A DNA stretch of 64,000 bases, from contig WBMW01005465.1 of assembly GCA_013396635.1 (NCBI GenBank), forward strand, positions 599,700 through 663,699, in the 5' to 3' direction. Positions 57,601 through 62,860 of the stretch are shown piece by piece. Source of the DNA: Penelope pileata. Its lineage: Eukaryota > Chordata > Aves > Galliformes > Cracidae. How positions within the stretch are numbered: the stretch's first letter is position 1; every line of letters starts with the position of its first letter. The position numbers and the translations under genes were made by a program. The notes beneath the pieces were generated by a model, which had not been told where the DNA came from, made no database searches, and saw only the letters and a program-made list of their open reading frames with translations.

Positions 57601-58050
57601 GGGGCAGCTTTTTGTTTGAAAGCTGCAGAAAACACCCTCGAATTTGAAGCTGCCCATGTTTTAGGAGGGACGTGGTTAGGGGGCGGGTGGGAAGCGGCCT
57701 AGCTTTGTTAAAGGTTACATCTTCCCTTCAAACGGAACAAAAACAACCAAAAANNNNNNNNNNNNNNNNNNNNNNNNNNNNNNNNNNNNTGTAAAAGAGT
57801 AACGCGGTGGGTGAAGGAGCCGGGCAGCCCTCCCCGGGGGCATTTGTGAAATGAACAAACGCAGTGCCCGCAGTGCACCGGGGAACGCGCCCAGGACCGG
57901 GTGTCGAAGCCATACCTTCTTGCTGGGGAGATCCACAACTTGCCACACCAAGAGAATTAGTTCCCTCTCATCCGAACCCAGTTTAGCCCCATATGCACCA
58001 GCTGTTGCCCCAAACAACACCACCAAAGAGTCACTGTGCGAAGCCGTCAT
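15454..58050 (-). CDS. ESRP2: Epithelial splicing regulatory protein 2, whole coding span, 16 exons
   Basis: RNA-binding splicing factor that drives epithelial-specific alternative splicing in the nucleus (family knowledge). Joining exons 1-15 gives 705 residues with no frame break; human ESRP2 is about 727. Residues 1-200 form the ESRP N-terminal domain (LVVLFGATAGA, LILLVWQVVD). RRM1 is about 227-300, RRM2 327-406 and RRM3 447-526. Each RRM has an RNP2-like RGLPW/F/Y and an RNP1-like GRRNGEALVRF, GRPTGDAFVLF or GRPSGDAFIQM. A Pro/Ala-rich linker (about 527-630) with NYTAYYP follows, then RMQGLPY and the C-terminus APKEWVCL. ESRP2 is preferred over ESRP1 because of FGATAGA, GFLGPECPVTGG, RDCVRLRGLPY, SPTTVGY and VLQAPKEWVCL. 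The start ATG at 58050 begins MTAS like ESRP1 and lacks the proline run I recall from human ESRP2. An alternative end uses exon 16 (728 residues). Introns are far larger than in human ESRP2. Confidence 0.95.
15838..15895 (-). mobile_element. CR1 LINE fragment
   Basis: AATCACAGAATATCCCAAGA through GGAAGGGGCCCATAAGGATC to GAGTCCAACTCC is the CR1 3' end in antisense. It is about 60 bp, just upstream of exon 16 in ESRP2 intron 15. Confidence 0.65.
15912..16956 (-). promoter_or_regulatory. Cluster of five UGCAUG (Rbfox) motifs in intron 15
   Basis: TGCATG occurs on the minus strand at 15912-15917, 16081-16086, 16535-16540, 16643-16648 and 16951-16956, between the two alternative terminal exons. 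About 0.25 copies would be expected in 1.05 kb at equal base frequencies. Three copies sit in GCATGC, readable on both strands. Confidence 0.4.
16095..16124. repeat. Poly(A) followed by (GA)n
   Basis: About 18 A then six GA units, in intron 15 between the UGCAUG motifs. Confidence 0.95.
18363..18380 (-). promoter_or_regulatory. ESRP-type GU-rich motif downstream of exon 15
   Basis: The minus strand reads TGTGGTAGAGGTGGTGTG, starting 194 nt past the exon 15 donor. It resembles the UGGUGG/GGUGG motifs bound by ESRPs. In the published ESRP positional map, binding downstream of an exon favours inclusion. Confidence 0.35.
18574..18685 (-). CDS. ESRP2: ESRP2 exon 15, canonical C-terminus with stop (coding to 18596)
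   Basis: The acceptor CTGTAG|TATGC has a poor pyrimidine tract. It encodes 29 residues, YAPDDYNGLIQ to VLQAPKEWVCL, then TAA at 18596-18598. This matches the C-terminus of human ESRP2 (APKEWVCL) and ESRP1 (LPKEWVCI). A consensus donor AAG|GTAAGA at 18573 lies 22 nt past the stop. The exon therefore looks like a cassette that splices on to exon 16, and the stop is close enough to the junction that nonsense-mediated decay is not expected. It is too short for an ORF scan. Confidence 0.9.
21108..21178 (+). mobile_element. CR1 LINE fragment
   Basis: AGGGTTGGGCTGAAGTTGAC, CTAAAGTGTTCCCTTCCAGC and GGATTCAGTGATTCAG resemble the last part of a CR1 tail in sense orientation. It lies in ESRP2 intron 14. 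Confidence 0.5.
23500..23562. repeat. (AAT)n, purine tract and poly(A)
   Basis: A poly(A) start, then AAT repeats (to 23520), a G/A-rich stretch and a 17-base A run, in ESRP2 intron 14. Confidence 0.9.
25552..25729 (-). CDS. ESRP2: ESRP2 coding exon 14 (residues 617-676), half RRM at the C-terminus
   Basis: Acceptor CTTTCAG, donor CAG|GTTGGT (weak), 178 nt, ending in phase 0. It encodes PPVSPTTVGYIAAPPG, an Ala-rich run, then ALVRMQGLPYNTGMKEIL and SFFQGYQ. The last part is the first strand and helix of an RRM-like unit. If the donor is not used, the frame runs 14 more codons to a TGA, a possible intron-retention end. Confidence 0.95.
25730..26707 (-). other. ESRP2: ESRP2 intron 13
   Basis: About 1 kb. 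No repeat or motif noted. Confidence 0.85.
26708..26900 (-). CDS. ESRP2: ESRP2 coding exon 13 (residues 553-616), Pro/Ala linker
   Basis: Acceptor TTTTTAG, donor AG|GTATCC, 193 nt. It starts LSPPAYAAFQTAAVIPAEAA, then ALLPTARTP and ends LYMNYTAYYP, matching human ESRP2 LSPPTYTTFQ, ALLPAARVP and LYLNYTAYYP. This is a low-complexity, probably unstructured linker. Confidence 0.95.
26901..28139 (-). other. ESRP2: ESRP2 intron 12
   Basis: About 1.2 kb, starting with the alternative donors. It contains a short A-rich tract near 27.38 kb and nothing else of note. Confidence 0.85.
28140..28338 (-). CDS. ESRP2: ESRP2 coding exon 12 (residues 487-552), rest of RRM3, alternative donors
   Basis: Acceptor TTCCATAG, 199 nt with the distal donor (T|GTAAGTC, end 28140). 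It encodes GRPSGDAFIQMKSADKAF, HKKMMKDRYVEVFQCS and MGGTLNRSGLSPPPCKLP. A second donor of equal quality, T|GTAAGTT, ends the exon at 28152, exactly 12 nt shorter. Both leave the same phase, so the two products differ only by the peptide CKLP. Confidence 0.95.
28339..29249 (-). other. ESRP2: ESRP2 intron 11
   Basis: About 0.9 kb, splitting RRM3. I see no other feature. Confidence 0.85.
29250..29471 (-). CDS. ESRP2: ESRP2 coding exon 11 (residues 413-486), start of RRM3
   Basis: Acceptor CTTACAG, donor CAG|GTAACA, 74 codons, phase 0. A proline-rich linker (PLIPTLPTPIIPVIPPP) is followed by RDCVRLRGLPYTAGIDDILE and PHGVHMVLNQQ, the first half of RRM3. Confidence 0.95.
29472..31044 (-). other. 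ESRP2: ESRP2 intron 10
   Basis: About 1.6 kb, AT-rich. No repeat recognised. Confidence 0.85.
31045..31346 (-). CDS. ESRP2: ESRP2 coding exon 10 (residues 312-412), RRM2
   Basis: Acceptor CTACCAG, donor CAG|GTTGTA, 302 nt. A whole RRM lies in one exon: RMRGLPFTATQEDVLGFLG, PVTGGKEGLLFVKYPDGRPT, GDAFVLFSCEEYAQNAL and KRYIELFRSTAAEVQQ. GFLGPECPVTGG is diagnostic of ESRP2. The donor GTTGTA is weaker than the others in the gene. Confidence 0.96.
31347..31805 (-). other. ESRP2: ESRP2 intron 9
   Basis: About 460 bp, containing the CRE at 31613-31620. Confidence 0.85.
31613..31620. promoter_or_regulatory. Consensus CRE (TGACGTCA) in ESRP2 intron 9
   Basis: A full palindromic cAMP-response element lies between exons 9 and 10. 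It contains a CpG and is not expected by chance in a few hundred bases of AT-rich intron, but it is far from any promoter, so function is uncertain. Confidence 0.25.
31806..31848 (-). CDS. ESRP2: ESRP2 coding exon 9 (residues 298-311), microexon-sized
   Basis: A 43-nt exon with acceptor TTTAAG and donor G|GTAAGTG. It encodes VYKATGEEFLKIAG, invariant in ESRPs and linking RRM1 to RRM2. It is too short for an ORF scan and was found by phase and homology. Confidence 0.94.
32013..32145 (-). CDS. ESRP2: ESRP2 coding exon 8 (residues 253-297), rest of RRM1
   Basis: Acceptor TTCCAG, donor GAG|GTAAAA, 133 nt. It encodes GGVALCLNAQGRRNGEALV, then RFVNSEQRDLALERHKHHMG and SRYIE, the RNP1-like strand and second helix of RRM1. 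VNSEQRDLAL is closer to ESRP2 (VDSEQRDLAL) than to ESRP1 (VSEEHRDLAL). Confidence 0.95.
32661..32774. repeat. (GAAA)n and poly(A) tracts
   Basis: A run, four to five GAAA units (32672-32689), a short A run and another A run at 32758-32774, in ESRP2 intron 7. Confidence 0.9.
33345..33608 (+). mobile_element. CR1 LINE, 3' end
   Basis: Shows the CR1 tail in order: GGTTGGATATAAGGAAAACA, AGAGAGGTGGTGGAGGCCCT, CAAGGTCAGGCTGGACC, GTCCCTTCCAACTCTA, ending in the terminal ATTCTATG-type repeat at 33590-33608. It is 5'-truncated and sits in intron 7. A CATAGAATCATTCTATG palindrome just upstream (33320-33336) may be a trace of a second, opposite insertion. Confidence 0.85.
33747..33857 (-). CDS. ESRP2: ESRP2 coding exon 7 (residues 216-252), start of RRM1
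   Basis: Acceptor TGTGCAG|CAG, donor AA|GTAAGAG, 111 nt. It carries VIRARGLPWQSSDQDIARFF, the first strand and helix of RRM1, almost identical across ESRPs. The acceptor is a tandem CAGCAG, so use of the second AG would remove one serine (CSKS to CKS). Confidence 0.95.
33858..35062 (-). other. ESRP2: ESRP2 intron 6
   Basis: About 1.2 kb, AT-rich. Nothing recognised. Confidence 0.85.
35063..35117 (-). CDS. ESRP2: ESRP2 coding exon 6 (residues 198-215)
   Basis: A 55-nt exon with acceptor GTTGCAG and donor TG|GTAAGTG. It encodes HIFTEPETVKYKYETGP, the linker before RRM1, equivalent to FSKPEVIKQKYETGPC in human ESRP2. Intron 5 is only 121 nt. Confidence 0.92.
35239..35337 (-). CDS. ESRP2: ESRP2 coding exon 5 (residues 165-197)
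   Basis: Acceptor GTTTAG, donor A|GTAAGTG, 99 nt, phase 1 to 1. The translation includes TDETEEDFGVWQVKTMVAII, matching the human ESRP2 segment EDDFGVWEVKTMVAVI. It closes the N-terminal domain. Confidence 0.93.
35338..36064 (-). other. ESRP2: ESRP2 intron 4
   Basis: About 730 bp, with the (CA)n microsatellite and T/G-rich stretches on the plus strand near 35.83 kb. Confidence 0.85.
35921..35941. repeat. C run and (CA)n microsatellite
   Basis: Six C followed by about eight CA units, in intron 4. Confidence 0.95.
36065..36179 (-). CDS. ESRP2: ESRP2 coding exon 4 (residues 127-164 plus 1 nt)
   Basis: Acceptor GTTGTAG|AAC, donor T|GTATCC, 115 nt, ending in phase 1. It encodes CFYSFYDLRKEFHTCYPSS and SMAE. 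This matches the family block FYSFYDLRKEF; the split codon gives Tyr, as in the ESRP1 motif MTEYL. Confidence 0.93.
36180..37974 (-). other. ESRP2: ESRP2 intron 3
   Basis: About 1.8 kb, with the poly(C) run. No coding signal. Confidence 0.85.
36439..36450. repeat. Poly(C) run
   Basis: Twelve C in a row in intron 3. On the ESRP2 sense strand this is a G run. Confidence 0.95.
37975..38088 (-). CDS. ESRP2: ESRP2 coding exon 3 (residues 89-126)
   Basis: Acceptor GTTTTTCAG and donor AAG|GTATGAG, phase 0, 38 codons. It contains YTLCSDGQLLIRQVLHPE, which aligns with the conserved LCTDGQ and RQVLHPEAS block of both ESRP paralogues. It joins directly to exon 2 (VLQQ then FIQLV), so no exon is missing from intron 2. 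Confidence 0.94.
39140..39654 (-). mobile_element. Internally deleted mariner element, Galluhop/Mariner1_GG-like
   Basis: About 515 bp bounded by imperfect inverted repeats: AGGTTGTTCCAAAAGTAAC at the left and, inverted, AGGGCTGCTCTGAAAGCAAT at the right, next to TA. Inside are the family hallmarks on the minus strand: GCAATGCCTCTTATTTTATT, then a degenerate stretch equivalent to the start of the transposase frame. The middle of the transposase gene is missing, so the copy is dead. It lies in ESRP2 intron 2. The family is known from galliform birds. Confidence 0.75.
43141..43170. repeat. A/T-only low-complexity tract
   Basis: Runs of A broken by single T residues, in intron 2. Confidence 0.85.
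44650..44812 (+). mobile_element. CR1 LINE fragment, diverged
   Basis: A diverged CR1 tail containing GGGCTGCTCAGTGAATCTGC, CATCCTTGAAGATG, GGCAACCTACTCCAGCTGCC and AGGTCCCTTCCAACCTCAGC, then TATTCTGTGACTCT. It lies in ESRP2 intron 2. Confidence 0.7.
49697..49740. repeat. 22-bp direct tandem duplication
   Basis: ATACTTAACACCAACAGAAAGC is followed directly by a copy differing at one base (AGC/ATC). It is an apparently recent two-copy duplication in ESRP2 intron 2. Confidence 0.9.
53154..53161. promoter_or_regulatory. Perfect GRHL palindrome AACCGGTT in ESRP2 intron 2
   Basis: AACCGGTT is the optimal Grainyhead-like binding site, and GRHL2 activates epithelial genes including ESRPs. It contains a CpG, rare in this AT-rich intron, and lies about 4.9 kb downstream of the coding start, a usual place for an intronic enhancer. 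Sequence match only. Confidence 0.35.
54905..54950 (-). mobile_element. CR1 LINE fragment
   Basis: AGAATCAAAGAGTGGTTGAG followed by GTTGGAAGAGACCTCTGAAG is the antisense CR1 terminus. It is very short and lies in ESRP2 intron 2. Confidence 0.6.
55867..55888. repeat. (AAAT)n microsatellite
   Basis: Five AAAT units in intron 2. Confidence 0.95.
56883..57011 (-). CDS. ESRP2: ESRP2 coding exon 2 (residues 46-88)
   Basis: Acceptor TTTTTAG|GTAGGG and donor CAG|GTGAGG, phase 0 on both sides, 43 codons. It begins VGTLHKSLVK, matching human ESRP2 VGTLHKSLVR, and ends EPLDRVLQQ. It continues the N-terminal domain and is followed by the very long intron 2. Confidence 0.93.
57012..57915 (-). other. ESRP2: ESRP2 intron 1
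   Basis: About 0.9 kb including the 36-N gap. It is the most GC-rich part of the gene next to exon 1. Confidence 0.85.
57754..57789. other. Assembly gap, 36 N
   Basis: A run of N in ESRP2 intron 1, about 130 bp downstream of the exon 1 donor. The real length may differ. The flanks are A-rich on the left and moderately GC-rich on the right. Confidence 1.
57916..58050 (-). CDS. ESRP2: ESRP2 coding exon 1 (residues 1-45)
   Basis: Starts at ATG 58050 with G at -3, and ends AAG|GTATG, phase 0. It encodes the first strand and helix of the N-terminal domain, with LVVLFGATAGAYGAKLGSDE and LILLVWQVVDLPSKK. This domain has been likened to an RNase H/DnaQ-type exonuclease fold; I see no catalytic acid set here, so a structural role is more likely. 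A pyrimidine-rich stretch ending in TAG lies at 58069-58070, so this could be the second exon after a non-coding first one. Confidence 0.93.
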
Positions 58051-58233
58051 GACCACAGGGGGAAACAACTACAATCAAAAGCAGAGGTCAAAAAAAGAGA
58101 AAAGTAAAAAGAGAGACACACAAACGGACTAAAAAAGGAACAAAAAAACCCCACAAAGGTTCACCCCCTACCTCCAAGTGATCAAAGGGAAAAGGAGAGG
58201 TGAGGAGTCACGATAGGAAGAGGAGAGAAGGAG

Positions 58234-58242
58234 CTATTTAAG
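58234..58242 (-). promoter_or_regulatory. Possible TATA-like element of ESRP2
   Basis: The minus strand reads CTTAAATAG about 185 nt upstream of the ESRP2 ATG, followed by a pyrimidine-rich stretch near 58200-58230 suitable for initiation. Weak evidence: the motif is degenerate, and a non-coding first exon further upstream is also possible. Confidence 0.25.
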
Positions 58243-58408
58243 AGGGAGGCTCTTTGAGACCAAAAAAAAAAGGAAAATGGAGAAAACTCGCATCTCTACC
58301 TGTTCCCGGTGATCTCCTTCTTCCCGGGGCTGATTAAGAGGTGAATTTAGCAAGCTGTGGCTTTCTTTCCCTCTGACATCATGGCAGAAGCCCAGCCTGA
58401 GCTTGGGC

Positions 58409-58451
58409 TTTTTTTTTTTTTTTCTCCTCTCTCTCTTTTTTTTTTTTTTTT
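58409..58451. repeat. Two poly(T) runs with CT-rich spacer near the ESRP2 promoter
   Basis: Runs of about 15 and 16 T with TCTCCTCTCTCTC between. Such a one-strand pyrimidine tract can be nucleosome-poor and length-variable. Confidence 0.9.
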
Positions 58452-59176
58452 CCCTTCCCCTTCGCCTCTCCTAAGTTACCTGCCCTTGGTGCGGCTCATG
58501 TGACTCTAGTCAATCTCCCAGAGGGAAAAGGCCATTGGGTCTTTGGAAAAGGTGTAGGAGGGACAGAGGGAGAATCAACGCCTGGCTGATCCGGCCTGAT
58601 TGGTTTTTGAGGGAGATCAGAGGAAAACTCCCTTCAGTTCTGCCTGCAGGAAGTGCCTCTACCTGCTTTCAGTTTTGCGGGATCCTGGTGAGGTGCGCCC
58701 GGGGGCTGAGCGCTCACACCGGGTTCACTTCTTCTCTTTTTTTTCTTTTTTCCTTTTTTTTTTTTTAAAACTGAAAAGCACGTACCCGTAGTTACTACAA
58801 CACAATTTGTGACATTGTTCTGAAATTCCCGAACCGAAGTCTTCACCCGCTTCTAATCAATTGCATTTGTTGCTGCGTACGAATTGAGCTATCAATGCCA
58901 ACGTTTACATGTAACAAAAGGTGCAAAATAATACCGGATTTTTAAGGGATATCGCTGGCAGAAAGCATTTTAGGTACGAGGTTTCGAAGGTGAATCCTTG
59001 TGAAATAACTTGGTATTGAGAAAGCACATCTAGGATGTTTTACAAAATAGAAATATAAAATCGTGTATTTTCTACCCTTTAACTGCTTGATAAGGAACTA
59101 TTTCCTTGGACTGCAATTCCTTAACTACAGTCCAAGGCAAGCCATTTTTCTCTTAGCTGTTTCCTTTCCTGTTTCT

Positions 59177-59208
59177 CAGGTGAGACTGTGCTGGTAAGAC
59201 ACCACCTG
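59177..59208. promoter_or_regulatory. Pair of ZEB/SNAI-type E-boxes upstream of ESRP2
   Basis: CAGGTGAG begins at 59177 and CACCTGG at 59203, inverted and 26 bp apart, about 1.1 kb upstream of the ESRP2 ATG. ZEB proteins have two zinc-finger clusters and favour paired CACCTG sites, and they are known repressors of ESRP genes. A single CAGGTG lies further out near 59870. Confidence 0.35.
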
Positions 59209-62200
59209 GTTTAGCTCCTGGAAGGATGCTCCCCCAGGCATTTCTGCTGGGTGGTAGCAGTAGGAAAATCTCTAATAGTGAGGGCTCAGAAAATCTTTAG
59301 AGGCATTATCAAGCTCAAATTTATTTTAAAGCAGAAATAATCAAAAAGCCTCTAAAATGCTTTGACTGTGATATTATTTTTTCTGTTACCACACTGTTGA
59401 GTTTCTAATAACTTCTAAAGGGCAAATGTTGCAAGTTAGACCAGTCATAATTTTTTCTTTGTTTAATTAGATCTTCAATTTGTAATTCATTATCAGTGAA
59501 ATATCGTTTTCACTGATCAAAAAATAGTGCTGCTATTTAGCCGCATCTATCATGGGGAAAATGCACAGCAGGATATTTAACTGTGAATATTCAATGGACT
59601 TAAGTATTAATATATTTTATTTTCTTCTTTTAATATACTGATTTTATAATTGGTTAATTTTGTATGCTGTTTTTAAACATGAAGCAGCAATTATGGACCC
59701 AGTTCAGCAAGCAACAACTCACATGCCAACAGCAGCCCCAAGACTATTTTCATGTATTTCAGTAAAAGTAACTCACAGTTCAAGGATGCCATCTCATGTG
59801 AACTACCTCAGAATTCACAAATTACAGTTGTTTACCTGGCAGAGAGCACACGGAGCACTTCACAGCACACAGGTGTAGCCCACTGAACTTTACAAGACAG
59901 CTGTTAAATGCCTCTCAGCTGCTGTCTCTGCTGCTCCCATGTGCAGTTGATTGAAATGTAGTCCTGAAGATATATTACTGCTATAGAAAGGGCACATTCC
60001 CAAACAGTGGGAGGTGAAAACATTGATCTGTAACACATATTTACACAGTCAAAATGTATTCAGCAGTATATTCTGGCACTGCTGAATTTACACAACAGCC
60101 ACATTTTCTTCTATCAATGCATAGCTAGAAGGCCTTGGTAGAACAAGAGACCATTTATATTCCTTTTGGTTGGATACAATAGTAAGGAAGCAGCTTAACA
60201 GCCTGTTAATTGTATATGGGATGATTCTTATCCCTTTATAAGAACCATAAGAATACATTGATTTCAAGTGTGAGAAGTGTTCCTCTTATCCCCAGTGTTT
60301 GGGGGGAGGCAGTGTCTGTACATATAAATGAAAACACAGATTTTATCTGTTCACAGAGAACAGTAGCTGTCTGCCACAATTTCCGTACCTCTGTGAGGGT
60401 GCCATTTCATAGCCCTAATACATAACTATTTCATACGATCATAATTATTGTATTTGTGTAGAAGACAATACACTTCATACACTCTTGGACAGCTTGACAT
60501 ACATGCTTTCAGGCTTCCGTGAACTGGCACAAAGAATGCCAGTATCTCTGCATCTGTCTTTTAAGATCTATGTGAAAAAACGTATAATATAAAAAAATGA
60601 ATACAATTTACTCAAGCAACATGTCAAGTTAAATAAATCCTGCTCATATCAACACCAAAGACCCTCAATACATTTTCAAGTTTTGTGATTGTCTTCCCAC
60701 TCCCCTCCTACCCATAACCCTTCACCTCCCTACGTGCTATCCTTAGTTACACCAGTCTCTGCGATGTTATTGATTTAAAAAATGCAGAGGAATGACATCA
60801 TGTCTCCAGAGAGCAACAACAGGATCCACTTCCTGAAACACTGTGTGGGATAAGCTCTGTACACTGAGCATTATAGCAAAGTTAATTTGTAACAAAGATC
60901 TGGCTGAAATAAAGAGTTTATTGCTCACCTTTAGCTTTAATCCTGGCAGTCATGTTTATAGAAGTTCTTGTTTGAAGGCTCCATACAAGGATGTCTTGAA
61001 AGGAGAATAAAAGTTTTAAAGACAGACATTCATTGCTATCCATATTTAGTACTGTAATTACTTTGTTTATTTTTTAATAAAACAAAACTGGAAAATAAAA
61101 CTGTCTTATAGTAAGATTACATGAGAATGCTGAATAATTCATTTAATACATTATGCTTGAAATGGATAAATCTGTAGTGACAATTTCATTCTTACTATAC
61201 ACACTCCTCAATTCCCTAAAACAAAACAAAGACAAAACAAAAGCAAGCATCCCTTTTACTACAGTATTATCAAAACCACCATGGACTGAATGTCCTACTC
61301 ACATAAATCCTTTTAAGACAGTCAAATCAAATGAGCATGAAACTTGGAGACATCAGATATGGAGTGATGTCCTTGCCACATTCAGATCTACAGCAAAAGT
61401 TAGGCTGTCTTTCAGAGTAGCTGAAAGTCAGTCCCCTGTTCCAAATTGTATATCAGAAAGTTATATCCTTATGGCTACTACACTCATCAGTTAGAAGGAA
61501 GGCAATGATACTTGTAAAATAGTTTGAAATGCCTTGAAAAACGTGAATGAACTTTGAAGTTGGGTCAAACGTCAAAATTGGCCATGCTGGGGTGTGGCAG
61601 GGAGTCTGGACAAAAAGGCCTCCAGAGGTCTTGTCTAGCCAAAATTATTCTGAGAAACCAAGAAGCTAAATTAAATGAGTAGGGAACCTTGTCCATCCGC
61701 TCTATAGGGATAGCAGGAATTTTTCTGTGTGCCTTAGCCTCTCCAAAATGAAGTGGCATGGGAAATAAAACGTGATAGCAAATAGGAAAAGACATTCAGG
61801 AGTCATTCAGCCCTTAAGTTCTGGATGGGATTATAAGCAACTGTGGCAATGTTTTCTAAAGAAGGAGCTTACTGTAACTCCTGAAACATAAACCCATATG
61901 TTAAGAATTTTTTGGCATCACTTCTTTAACAGCAAATGAGTGGGAAAGGGCATGGGAACAACTGCTTAGCGGTGTTCTTTGATTGCTGTCCAGACGCTTT
62001 GAGAGATCTGATTTTTTGGTCTGCCAGGTAGGTCTTTCATGATAACGATGTAGTGTAGATGCCTCAAAATATTTTCCATTGGGATAGTCACAAAAGCTTG
62101 GTAATATGCAAAATTGCTTCAGAAGGGTGCTTTCTGATGGATTGGTGCCCTGCAGATATTAGTCCCACCGAGCCATACTGAAAGCATTCACTTAGAATGC

Positions 62201-62639
62201 TTCACCAGCTGCAATTTTATTTCTCTTTTTTTAATTATGGAAAAGCAAACTAAAATGCAAAACTGGTGACTAGGCTAATAAATAAAAATGTAATTGTTAT
62301 TATTTTACATAGCTTCTCTCCTTTATGGGATGACAATCAATCTGGTGTCTTAATCCTATAAAAATTTTGTTCATGCTCAGCTCCCACTGAATTCCAGTGA
62401 ATAGATGTGTGTTGTTTTGTTGAATTTCTTCAGATTACAGAAAAATTACAAAGATTTATTTTTCTATGAAATTTATCGTCAGATCAAATGTAACTGCATG
62501 GTGTTGTCCTTCATTGATATTATTATAGATTCACATTAAGGTTAATGGTTTAAACAAATACGCAGTGAATTTAGTTTATCTCATTGGAAATCATGCTTTT
62601 GTTCAAACAAATCTCTAAATTAGAACCACTGAAATGCTA

Positions 62640-62860
62640 GCTGGTCCCCAGGGACCCCTGGAAGTCCTCGTCTAATGCTGTGATCAGAGCTGGACTACTG
62701 CCAACACCAGGCTGACCCTACCAACGCTTTGTCTAGGTGAGTCCTGGAAACCTCCAAGGGCAACCATTCCAAACCTCCAGGAGTAACCTGTCCCAGCGCT
62801 TCAACTATGCTGCTGATGAGAAACTTTTTCCTAGTGGCCAATCTGATCTCTCTGCTAAGC
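62640..62860 (-). mobile_element. CR1 LINE fragment upstream of ESRP2
   Basis: Antisense CR1 tail: GAGTCCTGGAAACCTCCAAG, GGCAACCATTCC, AGTAACCTGTCCCAGCGCTT, then AGAAACTTTTTCCTAGTGGC and CAATCTGATCTCTC. The divergence suggests an old copy. Confidence 0.7.

Larger units (their letters stand above)
58051..58800 (-). promoter_or_regulatory. ESRP2 5' UTR and proximal promoter region
   Basis: DNA directly upstream of the start codon. It holds two poly(T) runs (58409-58423 and 58436-58451) separated by a CT-rich spacer, and a third T-rich tract at 58737-58767. On the ESRP2 sense strand these are purine tracts. CpG density is moderate only. The exact start of transcription cannot be read from sequence. 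Confidence 0.5.
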
